Positions 35,668-44,782 of a stretch of DNA of 64,000 nucleotides are shown here, piece by piece. The position numbers and the translations under genes were made by a program. The DNA comes from Pseudorhodoferax sp. Leaf265. Its GTDB lineage: Bacteria > Pseudomonadota > Gammaproteobacteria > Burkholderiales > Burkholderiaceae_C. The notes under the pieces are model-generated. The model was not told where the DNA came from, did no database searches, and was given only the letters and a program-made list of their open reading frames with translations. The stretch lies in NCBI RefSeq assembly GCF_001422365.1, contig NZ_LMMT01000023.1, positions 372,001 to 436,000 on the forward strand, in the 5' to 3' direction. Numbering within the stretch: the stretch's first letter is position 1; each line of letters opens with the position of its first letter.

Positions 35668-38600
35668 TCATTCGTAGACGACGGTCGCCTGCCCTTCGTG
35701 CGCCTGCGCCCGCAGGCCGGCCAAGGCGGCATCGGTCGGGAAGCAGCGCCGGTCCTCCAGACGCACCACGTCTTCGGCCACGAAACCCGGGAACATCATC
35801 GACAGCCGCAGCGGCAAGCCACGCTGCAGTTCGCCGTGCTCGGACATCTCGGTCTTGGCCGGGTAGTCCTGCAGCAGCTGGGCGATGGCCGGTGGCTTGT
35901 GCCCGTTCGTGCGATCGACCTTGATGCGCAGAAACTTGCCGAAGCGGCAGCGCGCGCCGGCCAGATCCCAGACCTGCTGCACGGTCATCTGCAAGCCGCC
36001 CGTGAAGCGGTCAGGCATCAGCTTGCCCATGACCACGATCATCTCGTCGTCCTTGAGCTGGTCCTTGTGCTGGTTGATGAGGGCCTCGTCGGCGCGAGCC
36101 TCGATCACGCCGGACTTGTCGTCCAGCTTGAACAGCGCGAGTTTTCCGCGCTGGCCGTTGATCACGCGCAGGTCGGTCACGATGCCCGCGAACAGTTGCG
36201 GCTCGCGTGTGTCGATGAGGTCGCTCAAGGGCCGCTTGACAAACTGGCGCACCTCGCGCGCGACCTCGTCGAACAGATGGCCCGAGAGGTAAAAGCCAAT
36301 GGCCGTCTTCTCGTAGACCAACTGCTCCTTGATACCCCAGGGCGTGGCCTCGACCAGGTCTGGCTCCTGCGTGCTGGACGCATGCGAGTCCTCCATGTCG
36401 AACAGGCCGTGCTGGTTGGCGTTGGCCGCGCTCACGTTGGCGAACACGAAGGCCTGGTCGATCGAGGCCACCAGCGCCGCACGGTTGCGCTGCAGGTTGT
36501 CGAAGGCGCCGGCCTTGATCAGCGCCTCCAGCGTGCGCTTGTTCAGCTTGGTGCGGTCCACGCGCAGGCAGAAGTCGTACAGGCTCTTGAATTCGCCGCC
36601 CTCCTCGCGCGCTGCGACGATGGCCTCGATCGCCTGCTGGCCCGTGCCCTTGATGGCGCCCAGGCCGTAGCGGATGACCTTGTCGGTGACCGGTTCGAAG
36701 CGATGGCGGCCGCGGTTCACGTCCGGGAACTCGAACGTGATGCCCATCTTGAGCGCATCCTCGTACAACACCTTGAGCTTGTCGGTGTCGTCCATTTCCA
36801 CGGTCATGTTGGCGCAGAAGAACTCGGCCGTGTAGTGGACCTTGAGCCAGCCCGTGTGGTACGCCAGGAGCGAATACGCGGCCGCGTGCGACTTGTTGAA
36901 GCCGTAACCCGCGAACTTCTCCATCAGGTCGAAGACCTCGTCGGCCTTGTCCTGCGAGATGCCGTTCTTGGCGGCGCCGGCGCGGAAGATCTGCCGGTGC
37001 TCGGCCATCTCCTCGGCCTTCTTCTTGCCCATGGCCCGGCGCAGCATGTCGGCGCCGCCCAGCGAGTAGCCGCCCAGGATCTGGGCGGTCTGCATCACCT
37101 GCTCCTGGTAGACCATGATGCCGTAGGTCTCGCTGAGCATCTCGGCCACCATGGGGTGCGGGTACTCCACCTCCTCGCGGCCGTGCTTGCGGGCCACGAA
37201 GCTCGGGATCAGGTCCATCGGGCCCGGCCGGTACAAGGCGTTCAGCGCGATCAGGTCTTCCAGGCGCGTGGGCTTGGCGTCGCGCAGCATGCCCTGCATG
37301 CCGCGGCTTTCAAACTGGAACACGGCCTCGGTCTTGCCCTCCTGGAACAAGCGGTAGGTCGGCTTGTCGTCCAACGGAATGTTGGCGTAGTCGAAGTTTT
37401 CCTGGCCCTTGTGGCGCTTGACGATGAACTCGCGCGCGATCTCCAGGATGGTCAGCGTGGCCAGCCCCAGGAAGTCGAATTTCACGAGGCCGATGGCCTC
37501 TACGTCGTCCTTGTCGTACTGGCTCACGGCCGAGTCGCTGCCCGGCTGCTGGTACAGCGGGCAAAAATCGGTGAGCTTGCCCGGCGCGATCAGCACGCCG
37601 CCGGCGTGCATGCCGATGTTGCGCGTCATGCCTTCCAGCGCCTGCGCCATCTCGATGAGGTTCTTGACGTCCTCCTCGTTGCGCACGCGTTCGTACAGCT
37701 GCGGCTCCAGCTCCAGCGCGTAGTTGTTCTTGTCGCCCTCCTTCTTGGGCTCGGGCGGATAGGCCAGCGTGTAAGACATGCCCGGCTTGGCCGGCACCAG
37801 CTTGGAGATGCCGTCGCAGAAGGTGTAGCTCATGTCCATCACCCGGCCCACATCGCGGATCGCGGCCTTGGCCGCCATGGTGCCGAAGGTGGCAATCTGG
37901 CTCACGGCCTCCTTGCCGTACTTCTGCTTCACGTAGTCGATCACGCGGTCGCGGTTGCTCTGGCAGAAGTCGATGTCGAAGTCGGGCATGGACACCCGCT
38001 CCGGGTTCAGAAAGCGCTCGAACAGCAGCTTGTAGTGCAGCGGGTCCAGGTCGGTGATCTTCAGCGCATAGGCCACCAGCGAGCCCGCGCCAGAGCCCCG
38101 GCCCGGCCCGACCGGGCAGCCGTTGACCTTGGCCCAGCCGATGAAGTCGCCCACGATCAGGAAGTAGCCCGGGAAACCCATCTTGAGGATGGTGTTGATC
38201 TCGAACTCCAGCCGCTCCACGTAACGTGGCCGCTCGGCGTCGCGTTGGGCAGGATCCTTGTACAGGTGGGCGAGGCGCTCTTCCAGGCCCTCGTGCGAGA
38301 CGTGGCGGAAGTACTCCTCCACCGTCATCTGCTTGCCGTTGACCAGCGGAATCGGGAAGTTGGGCAGCTGCGGCTTGCCCAGCACCAGCGTGAGGTTGCA
38401 GCGCTTGGCGATCTCCACCGTGTTGGCCAGGGCCGTGGGCACGTCGGCAAACAGCGCCTGCATCTGGGCCGCGCTCTTGAAGTACTGCTCGCGCGTGAAG
38501 CGCCGCACACGGCGCTGGTTGGCCAGGATCTCGCCCTCGGCGATGCAGGTCCGGGCCTCGTGCGCCTCGTAGTCCTCCTCTGCCGTGAACTGCACCGGGT

Positions 38601-39189
38601 GCGTGGCAACCACGGGCAGCTTCAAGCGGCCGGCCAGCCCCACGGCGGCGACCACGTGCGACTCGTCGTCCGGCCGGCCCGCGCGCTGGATCTCGATGTA
38701 GAAGCGGTGCGGGAAGATGCCCGCCAGCTGCAGCGCCACGCTGCCTGCGCGCGACGCGTCGCCCTGCACCAGGGCCTGGCCCACCGGGCCGGCCTGCGCG
38801 CCCGACAAACAGATCAGCCCGGCATGGAGCTCCTGCAGCCAGGCCAGCTTGGTGACCGCCTGGGCGCGGACCACGTTCTGGGTCCAGGCGCGCGCCAGCA
38901 GCTCGCACAGGTTCAGGTAGCCCTGGTGGTTCTGCACCAGCAGCAGCACGCGCGAGGTGGCGGCCGGGTCCTGGCCCAGGCCTTCGATCTGCACCTCGGC
39001 GCCGATGAGGGGCTTGACGCCCTTGCCGCGTGCGGCCTTGTAGAACTTGATGGCCCCGAACAGGTTGTTCAGGTCGGTGATGGCCAGTGCGGGCTGGCCG
39101 TCGGCCGCGGCCTTGGGAACCAGCTCGTCGATGCGGTTGGTGCCGTCGACGACGGAGAACTCGGTGTGGATGCGCAGGTGAACGAACAT
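35668..39189 (-). CDS. dnaE: DNA polymerase III subunit alpha
   Basis: The catalytic subunit of the replicative polymerase (1173 aa, usual DnaE1 length). The N-terminal PHP domain starts HLRIHTEFSVVDG. The polymerase core has PVGPGRGSGAGSLVAY (about 360) and the catalytic aspartates in MPDFDIDFCQSNRDRVI (about 400). A helix-hairpin-helix region and an OB fold (about 1000-1080, LFAGIVTDLRVINGQRGKLA) follow. ATG 39189 gives the standard MFVHLRIHTE start. It is followed by ppk on the same strand and preceded by the siderophore-interacting gene, whose stop is 24 bases upstream. Confidence 0.97.
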   Translation of the reverse strand: MFVHLRIHTEFSVVDGTNRIDELVPKAAADGQPALAITDLNNLFGAIKFYKAARGKGVKPLIGAEVQIEGLGQDPAATSRVLLLVQNHQGYLNLCELLARAWTQNVVRAQAVTKLAWLQELHAGLICLSGAQAGPVGQALVQGDASRAGSVALQLAGIFPHRFYIEIQRAGRPDDESHVVAAVGLAGRLKLPVVATHPVQFTAEEDYEAHEARTCIAEGEILANQRRVRRFTREQYFKSAAQMQALFADVPTALANTVEIAKRCNLTLVLGKPQLPNFPIPLVNGKQMTVEEYFRHVSHEGLEERLAHLYKDPAQRDAERPRYVERLEFEINTILKMGFPGYFLIVGDFIGWAKVNGCPVGPGRGSGAGSLVAYALKITDLDPLHYKLLFERFLNPERVSMPDFDIDFCQSNRDRVIDYVKQKYGKEAVSQIATFGTMAAKAAIRDVGRVMDMSYTFCDGISKLVPAKPGMSYTLAYPPEPKKEGDKNNYALELEPQLYERVRNEEDVKNLIEMAQALEGMTRNIGMHAGGVLIAPGKLTDFCPLYQQPGSDSAVSQYDKDDVEAIGLVKFDFLGLATLTILEIAREFIVKRHKGQENFDYANIPLDDKPTYRLFQEGKTEAVFQFESRGMQGMLRDAKPTRLEDLIALNALYRPGPMDLIPSFVARKHGREEVEYPHPMVAEMLSETYGIMVYQEQVMQTAQILGGYSLGGADMLRRAMGKKKAEEMAEHRQIFRAGAAKNGISQDKADEVFDLMEKFAGYGFNKSHAAAYSLLAYHTGWLKVHYTAEFFCANMTVEMDDTDKLKVLYEDALKMGITFEFPDVNRGRHRFEPVTDKVIRYGLGAIKGTGQQAIEAIVAAREEGGEFKSLYDFCLRVDRTKLNKRTLEALIKAGAFDNLQRNRAALVASIDQAFVFANVSAANANQHGLFDMEDSHASSTQEPDLVEATPWGIKEQLVYEKTAIGFYLSGHLFDEVAREVRQFVKRPLSDLIDTREPQLFAGIVTDLRVINGQRGKLALFKLDDKSGVIEARADEALINQHKDQLKDDEMIVVMGKLMPDRFTGGLQMTVQQVWDLAGARCRFGKFLRIKVDRTNGHKPPAIAQLLQDYPAKTEMSEHGELQRGLPLRLSMMFPGFVAEDVVRLEDRRCFPTDAALAGLRAQAHEGQATVVYE

Positions 39190-39213
39190 CCGCCGGATTC
39201 TAGGAGGCGGGCT

Positions 39214-39957
39214 TCAACCGGCGTCTTCCAGGTTCTCGTGGTGGGCGATGGCACCGCGCTTCCAATACGAGGCCGCGCGGATGGCCTTGCGGTCGTGCCC
39301 CTTCTCGTCGACCAGGATGCGGCGCGCGGCGGCAGCCACTCCGGCTTCGGCCGCGCACCAGGCGTAGCCATGGCCGGCAGGCAATTCGAGCGCGCGCACG
39401 GCGTCCAGCAAGGCGTCGTCGCTGTCGGCCCACTGCAGGTCCAGCGTGGCGGCGCTGGCCAGCGCCGGGCGGTCGGCCGCGGCGACGTGCAGGCGCACGA
39501 TGGCGCGGCTGCCGGCCGGCAGTTCCTCCAGCCTGCGTGCCACGGCCGGCAAGGCGGTCTCGTCGCCGACCAGCACATACCAGTCGAAGTCCAGCGGTAC
39601 GACGAAGGAGCCGCGCGGGCCTGCAACCGTCAGCGGATCGCCGGCCTGGGCCTGGCGCGCCCAGTCGGCGGCCGGGCCGTCGCCGTGCAGCGCGAAGTCG
39701 ATGGCGAGCTCGCGCGCCGCGTTGTCGTAACGGCGCGGCGTGTAGTCGCGCGCCACCGCCCCAGCGGCCGTCGGGAAGAAGATCTTCACATGGTCGTCGT
39801 AGGAGGCGCTCACGAAATCCGTCAGGGCCTCGCCGTGCAACACCACGCGGCGCATCTGCGGGCTCAGGGTCTCGACACGGGCGACCTGCAGCTCCCGGCG
39901 CTTGATTTCGTGGCGCACACGTTGCACCTGGCGCGGCGCAATGGCTTCAACAGTCAT
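39214..39957 (-). CDS. Siderophore-interacting protein (FAD ferric reductase, ViuB-like)
   Basis: A cytoplasmic FAD-dependent reductase of 247 aa that releases iron from ferric siderophores. The FAD-binding motif is RDYTPRRYD (about 85), followed by DFALHGDGPAADWARQA and GPRGSFVVPLDFDWYVLVGDETALPAV. The C-terminal SIP domain has YAWCAAEAGVAAAARRIL and the ending SYWKRGAIAHHENLED. ATG 39957 (MTVEAIAPR) is chosen over a longer frame to 39990, which would overlap the divergent marR start. No siderophore receptor or synthesis genes are nearby. Control by the divergent MarR is likely from the very short shared promoter region. Confidence 0.9.
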   Translation of the reverse strand: MTVEAIAPRQVQRVRHEIKRRELQVARVETLSPQMRRVVLHGEALTDFVSASYDDHVKIFFPTAAGAVARDYTPRRYDNAARELAIDFALHGDGPAADWARQAQAGDPLTVAGPRGSFVVPLDFDWYVLVGDETALPAVARRLEELPAGSRAIVRLHVAAADRPALASAATLDLQWADSDDALLDAVRALELPAGHGYAWCAAEAGVAAAARRILVDEKGHDRKAIRAASYWKRGAIAHHENLEDAG

Positions 39958-39980
39958 TGGATTCTTGTTGATGGTTGATA

Positions 39981-40463
39981 ATGTCTCCAATCATGCGCGA
40001 ATCAGTTGATAAGGTCAACCGTCTGGGTCGCCAAGACCCTGCCAACGACGAGGTTCTGGAGCTGGTGCACCGGGTCATGCACCAGTTCCGCTCGCAGCTG
40101 TTCCAGGCCTTGCGCCAGGGGCAGCACGAGCTCACGCACATGGAAAGCAAGGTGCTGGGCTTCTACGCCCACCGCCCCGGCGCCACACAGAGCGACCTGG
40201 TGCAGCACACGGGCCGCGACAAGGCCCAGCTCGCGCGGCTCATCAAGGGCCTGCGCGAGCGCGGCCTGTTGCACGGCGAGCCCGATGCGGCCGACCGGCG
40301 CAATGTGCGCCTGCAGCTCACGGCCGAAGGCCAGGCCATCCAGCGCGCGCTGCGCGGGCAGGCCAAGGCGCTGGAGGCCCAGGCGGTCGTGGGGCTTGCC
40401 GAAGAAGAAAGGGCCCAGCTGCTGGCGCTGTTGCGCCGCGTGCAGGACAACCTCGGCGGCTGA
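39981..40463 (+). CDS. MarR-family transcriptional regulator
   Basis: A MarR-type regulator of about 160 aa. The winged helix spans about 55-115 (SKVLGFYAHRPGATQSDLVQHTGRDKAQLARLIKGL, then the wing GEPDAADRRNVRLQLT), flanked by the dimerisation helices. It is divergent from the siderophore-interacting gene, with only about 23 bases between the proposed starts. Start choice is uncertain: TTG 39975, ATG 39981 and ATG 39993 are in frame and none has a good ribosome-binding site. The palindrome GTTGA-N5-TCAAC just inside the coding region may be its operator. Confidence 0.88.
   Translation: MSPIMRESVDKVNRLGRQDPANDEVLELVHRVMHQFRSQLFQALRQGQHELTHMESKVLGFYAHRPGATQSDLVQHTGRDKAQLARLIKGLRERGLLHGEPDAADRRNVRLQLTAEGQAIQRALRGQAKALEAQAVVGLAEEERAQLLALLRRVQDNLGG
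40005..40019. promoter_or_regulatory. Candidate MarR operator
   Basis: GTTGA-TAAGG-TCAAC is a perfect inverted repeat with 5-bp arms. Two further TTGAT words lie upstream at 39968-39979. All fall in the divergent start region of marR and the siderophore-interacting gene, where autoregulation is expected. Confidence 0.4.
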
Positions 40464-40464
40464 A

Positions 40465-41154
40465 TCAGTCGCGCAGCACGTGCAGCACCTCGGAGCGGAA
40501 CTCCCGGCTGTACAGGATCACGACCACCGCGGCCGTCGCCACCGCGAAGGCCAGCGACGAGAAGAACCAGGCCGTCGCCGCGAACGACATGTAGTAGGCG
40601 CGCACGCCGCCGTTGAAGGTCTCGGCTGCCATGCCCAGCATCTTGCCGGCGCGGTCGGCGAAGTGCTTGCGGTCGAACTTGCCGGCCGCGAAGTCCCCGG
40701 GGTCGGGCATGGAGCCGATCACCAGCGCTGCGAAGGTGTACTGCCGCATCGACCAGGTGAAGCGGAAGAAGGCGTAGACGAAGATGCTGGCCAGCAGCAT
40801 CACCTTGAGGTCGAACACCAGCACCGAGGTGCGCACCGCGAACGGGATCTCGCGCACGAACTCCGACGCCTTGTCGGTCGCGCCCAGCAGCGCCAGCAGG
40901 CCGCCGATGATGATGATGGTGGTCGAGGCGAAGAACGAAGGGCTGCTGGACAGGCCCTGCACGATGATGCCGTCCAGCACGCGCGGGTCGCGCGCGGTCG
41001 CCTGCTCCATCCAGTAGCGGCGGTAGCGGTTGGTGGTCTGCAGCAGCGTGGCCTGCGAGGTGCTGCCCGAGAACCGCGCATAGCCGAACCACAGGCCGAA
41101 GAACCACAGCAAGGCCAACCAGTCGTACCAGGGCAGAAACATGAGGGCCGTCAT
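40465..41154 (-). CDS. DUF599-family membrane protein
   Basis: An integral membrane protein of 229 aa with about four hydrophobic helices (near 5-25, 75-100, 110-130 and 195-220). The segment RDPRVLDGIIVQGLSSSPSFFASTTIIIIGG is characteristic of DUF599 proteins, whose function is unknown. ATG 41154 is preferred because it leaves 22 bases to the divergent trhO start. An in-frame ATG at 41196 would overlap trhO. It converges on marR with a one-base gap. Confidence 0.82.
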   Translation of the reverse strand: MTALMFLPWYDWLALLWFFGLWFGYARFSGSTSQATLLQTTNRYRRYWMEQATARDPRVLDGIIVQGLSSSPSFFASTTIIIIGGLLALLGATDKASEFVREIPFAVRTSVLVFDLKVMLLASIFVYAFFRFTWSMRQYTFAALVIGSMPDPGDFAAGKFDRKHFADRAGKMLGMAAETFNGGVRAYYMSFAATAWFFSSLAFAVATAAVVVILYSREFRSEVLHVLRD

Positions 41155-41176
41155 GGCGGCAAGGATAATCGCGGCC

Positions 41177-41935
41177 GTGCCTGCCATCCTGAACATCTCC
41201 GCCTACAAATTCGTCCCCCTGCCCGATGCCGCCGCGCTGCGCGAGCGGCTGCTGGCCTGCGCCACGCAGCATCAGCTCAAGGGCACCGTGCTGCTGGCCG
41301 AGGAAGGCATCAACCTGTTCGTGGCCGGCCCCGAGGCCGATGTGCGCGCCTTCTTGGCGCTGCTGCACGCCGACGCGCGCTTCGCCGACATCGCGCCCAA
41401 GGAAAGCTGGTCCGAAGCCCAGCCCTTCCGCAAGATGCTGGTCAAGGTCAAGCGCGAGATCATCCGCATGGACCAGCCGCAGATCCGCCCCGACTTCAGC
41501 GCCGACGGCGGCCGTGCCCCGGCCGTGCCCGCTGCCACCGTGCGCCGCTGGCTGGACACCGGTGTGGATGACGAGGGCCGCCCGGTCGTCACGCTGGACA
41601 CGCGCAACGCCTTCGAGGTGGACTGCGGCGGTTTCGAGAACGCGATCGACTGGCGCATCGCCAAGTTCAGCGAATTCCCGGCCGCGCTGGCCGCGCACCA
41701 GGCCGAGCTCGAAGGCAAGACCGTGGTCAGCTACTGCACGGGCGGCATCCGCTGCGAGAAGGCCGCCATGCTCATGCGCGCCGCGGGCCTCACGCATGTC
41801 TACCAGCTCGAAGGCGGCATCCTCAAGTACTTCGAGGAAACCGACGGCAAGCACTACCGCGGCGGCTGCTTCGTGTTCGACGAGCGCCGCGCCGTCGACA
41901 GCGCGCTGCAGCCCGATCCCTCCGCCGCCGCCTGA
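41177..41935 (+). CDS. trhO: tRNA uridine(34) hydroxylase TrhO (rhodanese family)
   Basis: TrhO hydroxylates U34 of some tRNAs to 5-hydroxyuridine, a step towards cmo5U/mo5U. The 252-aa protein has the N-terminal acylphosphatase-like domain (KFVPLPD, LKGTVLLAEEGINLFVAG) and a rhodanese domain with the active Cys in VVSYCTGGIRCEKAA near residue 182. I use the GTG start at 41177 (VPAILNISAYKF), which aligns with the usual N terminus. An in-frame ATG lies upstream at 41141 within the divergent gene. The TGA shares one base with the ATG of a response regulator (TGATG), so tRNA modification and signalling genes are coupled here. Confidence 0.92.
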   Translation: MPAILNISAYKFVPLPDAAALRERLLACATQHQLKGTVLLAEEGINLFVAGPEADVRAFLALLHADARFADIAPKESWSEAQPFRKMLVKVKREIIRMDQPQIRPDFSADGGRAPAVPAATVRRWLDTGVDDEGRPVVTLDTRNAFEVDCGGFENAIDWRIAKFSEFPAALAAHQAELEGKTVVSYCTGGIRCEKAAMLMRAAGLTHVYQLEGGILKYFEETDGKHYRGGCFVFDERRAVDSALQPDPSAAA

Positions 41936-42624
41936 TGTGGCGCTGCCTGGTCATCGAGGACGAGCCCGAGCACGCCCGCTACATCGCCACCGGCCTGCGT
42001 GAACTCGGCCATGCCGTCGTGCACTGCCGCGACGGCGTGACGGGCCTGGCCCGCGCTGTGGAAGAAAACTGGGACGTGGTCGTGCTCGACCGCATGCTGC
42101 CCGGCGACGTGGACGGCCTGGCCATCCTCGGCACGCTGCGCCGCCTGGGCAAGAAGACGCCGGTGCTGGTGCTCAGCGCGCTGTCCGCTGTCGACGAGCG
42201 CATCCGTGGCCTCAAGGCCGGCGGCGACGACTACCTGACCAAGCCCTTCGCCTTCTCCGAACTCGCGGCCCGGCTCGAGGCGCTGGTGCGCCGCTCGGGC
42301 AGCGCGCCCGAGGTGCGCCACCTGCAGGTGGCCGACCTGCGCATCGACCTCATGACGCGCGGCGTGGAGCGCGCCGGCCAGCCGATTGCGCTGCAGCCGC
42401 GCGAGTTCCGGCTGCTGGCCTTTCTGATGTCCAACGCCGGCCAGGTGCTCACGCGCACCATGCTGCTCGAGTCGGTCTGGGACTACCAGTTCGACCCGCA
42501 GACCAACGTCATCGACGTGCACATCAACCGCCTGCGCAAGAAGATCGACCACGGCTTCGGCCAGCCGCTGATCCACACCGTGCGCGGCGCCGGCTACCAG
42601 CTGGCGGCCCAGCCGCCGGGATGA
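41935..42624 (+). CDS. OmpR-family response regulator
   Basis: A 229-aa regulator. The receiver domain (3-115) has CLVIEDEPEHARY, the phospho-Asp in VVVLDRMLPGDVDGL and YLTKPFAFSEL. The winged helix (about 135-225) has LQPREFRLLAFL and VIDVHINRLRKKID. It overlaps trhO by one base and the kinase gene by four (ATGA). The pair lies directly upstream of tctBA and is the obvious candidate regulator of that transporter, comparable to TctDE, although the kinase sensor is not a clear TctE relative. Confidence 0.92.
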   Translation: MWRCLVIEDEPEHARYIATGLRELGHAVVHCRDGVTGLARAVEENWDVVVLDRMLPGDVDGLAILGTLRRLGKKTPVLVLSALSAVDERIRGLKAGGDDYLTKPFAFSELAARLEALVRRSGSAPEVRHLQVADLRIDLMTRGVERAGQPIALQPREFRLLAFLMSNAGQVLTRTMLLESVWDYQFDPQTNVIDVHINRLRKKIDHGFGQPLIHTVRGAGYQLAAQPPG

Positions 42625-43988
42625 GGAAAAAGCGCCGCGTCTGGCGGCACTCGGCCGCGTTCCGTCTCGCGCTGGCCTTCGCCGGCATGGCCATGCTGAC
42701 CATGGTCATCACGCTGTCGGTGTTCTACATCCGCACCGTGGTGCTGCTGGAGCAGCGCACGCTGCGCCAGATCGCCAGCACCACGCAGCAGCTGGAAGCA
42801 CGCTTCGACCAGGGCGGCCGCGCCGCCCTGGTGCAGGCCATCGAGGAATCGCTGGGCGACGGCCAGGACTCCGACCGCGAACTGCTGGTGCTGCTGGACG
42901 CCGAAGGCCGGCGCATCGCCGGCAGCACGCGCTTCGCCGACCCGCCGGCCTCGGGCAGCGACATCGAGGAGCAGACCCTGCTGCGCAGCGGCCACCCCTC
43001 GCCCGGCTACCTGACCACGCGCAAGTTGCCCGACGGCTCGCGCCTGGTGGTCGGCCACGACCGCAGCGAGCAGCTGCAGATGGCCGAGCTGGTCGGCGAT
43101 GCGATCAAGGCCGCGACCTTCCTCGCGCTGTTGCTCGTCGTCGGTGGCACCTATTTGTTCCGCGACCTGCTGGAGCAGCGCATCGGCGCGCTGCGCAAGA
43201 CCGCAGCCCAGGTCGCGGCCGGCCAGCTCGCCGAGCGCGTGCAACCCTCCGAGCGCGACGACGAGTTCGCACTGCTGGAGCACGACATCAACCGCATGCT
43301 GGACCGCATCGAAGGCCTCATGCAGGGCGTGCGCCATGTCTCCGACACGATCGCCCACAACCTGCGCACGCCGCTCACGCGTGCACTGGCCCGGCTGCAC
43401 GAGGCCCAGCGCGCAGGCAGCGACGCTGCAGCGCTGCGCGCCGCCAGCGCCGCCACCATCCGCGAGCTCGAACAGCTCAACACCGTGTTCCACAAGCTGC
43501 TGCAGATCGCCGAGGCCGAGGCCGGCGCGCAGCGCCAGCAGTTCACGCCGCAGTCGCTGCAGGCCATTGCGGCCGACGTGGTCGAGCTCTACGCCGCCGT
43601 CGCCGAGGACCAGGGCTGCACGCTGCGCCTGCTCGGCGACGACCCGGCCCAGGTGCTGGGCGACCGCGACCTCCTGGCCAGCGCCATCGCCAACCTCGTG
43701 GACAACGCGCTCAAGTACAGCGCACAGACGCCGGACGCGCGCGTGGAGGTGGCCGTGCGCGCCAGGGACGACAGCGTCGAGATCACGGTCTGCGACAACG
43801 GGCCCGGCGTGCCGGCCGCCGCACTGGCCCGACTGGGCCAGCGCTTCTTCCGGCTCGACGAGCGCCTGCCCGGCACCGGCCTGGGCCTGGCCAGCGTGGG
43901 CGCCATCGCCCAGCTGCATGGCGCCAGCCTCACGTTCGAAGACGCTGCCCCCGGCCTGCGCGCGCGCCTGAAACTGCCGGCCGGCTGA
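42621..43988 (+). CDS. Membrane sensor histidine kinase
   Basis: A 455-aa kinase. Helix 1 (about 15-40), a periplasmic region of about 115 residues, helix 2 (about 160-180), a HAMP segment, the phosphoacceptor helix HVSDTIAHNLRTPLTRA (about 245), the N-box NLVDNALKYS (about 363), and the G boxes CDNGPGVP and GTGLGLASVG. The HNLRTP variant of the H-box is seen in several proteobacterial kinase families. It is the last gene of the trhO-RR-HK set. The 116 bases that follow lead to tctB. Confidence 0.9.
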   Translation: MRKKRRVWRHSAAFRLALAFAGMAMLTMVITLSVFYIRTVVLLEQRTLRQIASTTQQLEARFDQGGRAALVQAIEESLGDGQDSDRELLVLLDAEGRRIAGSTRFADPPASGSDIEEQTLLRSGHPSPGYLTTRKLPDGSRLVVGHDRSEQLQMAELVGDAIKAATFLALLLVVGGTYLFRDLLEQRIGALRKTAAQVAAGQLAERVQPSERDDEFALLEHDINRMLDRIEGLMQGVRHVSDTIAHNLRTPLTRALARLHEAQRAGSDAAALRAASAATIRELEQLNTVFHKLLQIAEAEAGAQRQQFTPQSLQAIAADVVELYAAVAEDQGCTLRLLGDDPAQVLGDRDLLASAIANLVDNALKYSAQTPDARVEVAVRARDDSVEITVCDNGPGVPAAALARLGQRFFRLDERLPGTGLGLASVGAIAQLHGASLTFEDAAPGLRARLKLPAG

Positions 43989-44093
43989 CCGGCCCGCAAA
44001 CCTAACCAAACATTCATCTTCTCGTCATGCACGGCGAGGAGCGGCATTCCTACGATCGCCCCGCGCGCCGCCATGGCGCCGTTCCCCACACGC

Positions 44094-44107
44094 AGGAGGC
44101 AATTTTG
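44094..44107 (+). promoter_or_regulatory. Strong ribosome-binding site before a TTG start
   Basis: AGGAGG (44094-44099) lies five bases before TTG 44105. It fixes the start of tctB at a TTG codon, which is otherwise easy to miss, because the frame stays open upstream to 44027. Confidence 0.75.
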
Positions 44108-44590
44108 GGAATCAAGAGCCAGAGAGACTTTTATGCGGGCGCCATGTTCAGTGCGTTCGGCGTCGCGTTCGCCTGGGGCGCGACGAGCTACACGGTCGGT
44201 GACGCCGCGCGCATGGGCCCGGGCTACTTTCCGCTGATCGTGGGCGTGATGATCGCGGTCCTCGGCTCGCTGATCATGTTCAATGCCCTGCGCCATGGCG
44301 GCGCCGACGGCGACCCGATCGGCAGGATCGCCTGGAAGCCGCTGTGCTACGTGATCGGCGCCAACCTCGCCTTCGGCGTGCTGCTGGCAGGTCTGCCGTC
44401 GCTGGGCATCCCGGCCATGGGCCTGATCGTCGCGATCTACGCGCTGACCTTCATCGCCAGCATGGCGGGCGAGCAGTTCAACAAGAAGAGCGTGGCCATC
44501 CTGGCCACCGTGCTGGCCATCGGCAGCTACGTCGCCTTCGAACTCGCGCTGAAGCTCAACTTCCCCATCTGGCCGACCTTCATCGCCTGA
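44105..44590 (+). CDS. tctB: Tripartite tricarboxylate transporter small membrane subunit TctB
   Basis: The small membrane component of a TctABC system, 161 aa with four hydrophobic helices (about 8-28, 38-58, 78-100 and 115-150). The family-typical SYTVGDAARMGPGYFPLIVG lies near residue 25. The TTG start is set by the AGGAGG upstream. It is followed by tctA after a 192-base gap that holds a GC-rich repeat. No periplasmic receptor gene (tctC) is adjacent. Confidence 0.9.
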   Translation: MGIKSQRDFYAGAMFSAFGVAFAWGATSYTVGDAARMGPGYFPLIVGVMIAVLGSLIMFNALRHGGADGDPIGRIAWKPLCYVIGANLAFGVLLAGLPSLGIPAMGLIVAIYALTFIASMAGEQFNKKSVAILATVLAIGSYVAFELALKLNFPIWPTFIA

Positions 44591-44596
44591 AATGAA

Positions 44597-44700
44597 ACCA
44601 CCCCGTTTGGCTGGCTCACTTCGTGTAGCCACCCCATACCCCTCAAGGGGCGCACCCAGCGGCCGGGCAGAGCCCGTTCCGCGGGTGCACTGGCATGGCC
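44597..44700. repeat. GC-rich hairpin repeat between tctB and tctA
   Basis: The gap holds CCACCCCGTTTGGCTGGCTCA, CCCCTCAAGGGG, GGGCAGAGCCC and GCACCC...GGGTGC, nested palindromes that could fold strongly. The order of its blocks resembles the reverse complement of the 84-bp units at 53.7 kb. Such elements are common between genes in Comamonadaceae. It could set the ratio of tctB to tctA message. Confidence 0.55.
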
Positions 44701-44782
44701 TGCTCCGCGGCCGTCGGCACTGCTGCCGGCGTGCCATCGCTCCCCACATTTCAAGCCGCGCGCAGCGCAATGCATCACTGAC

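Noticed and set aside
35482-39978. 1498-codon open frame on the plus strand
   Set aside because: It is antisense to ppk, dnaE and the siderophore-interacting gene, is rich in His/Gln/Val/Arg without motifs, and is the expected shadow of GC-rich third positions.
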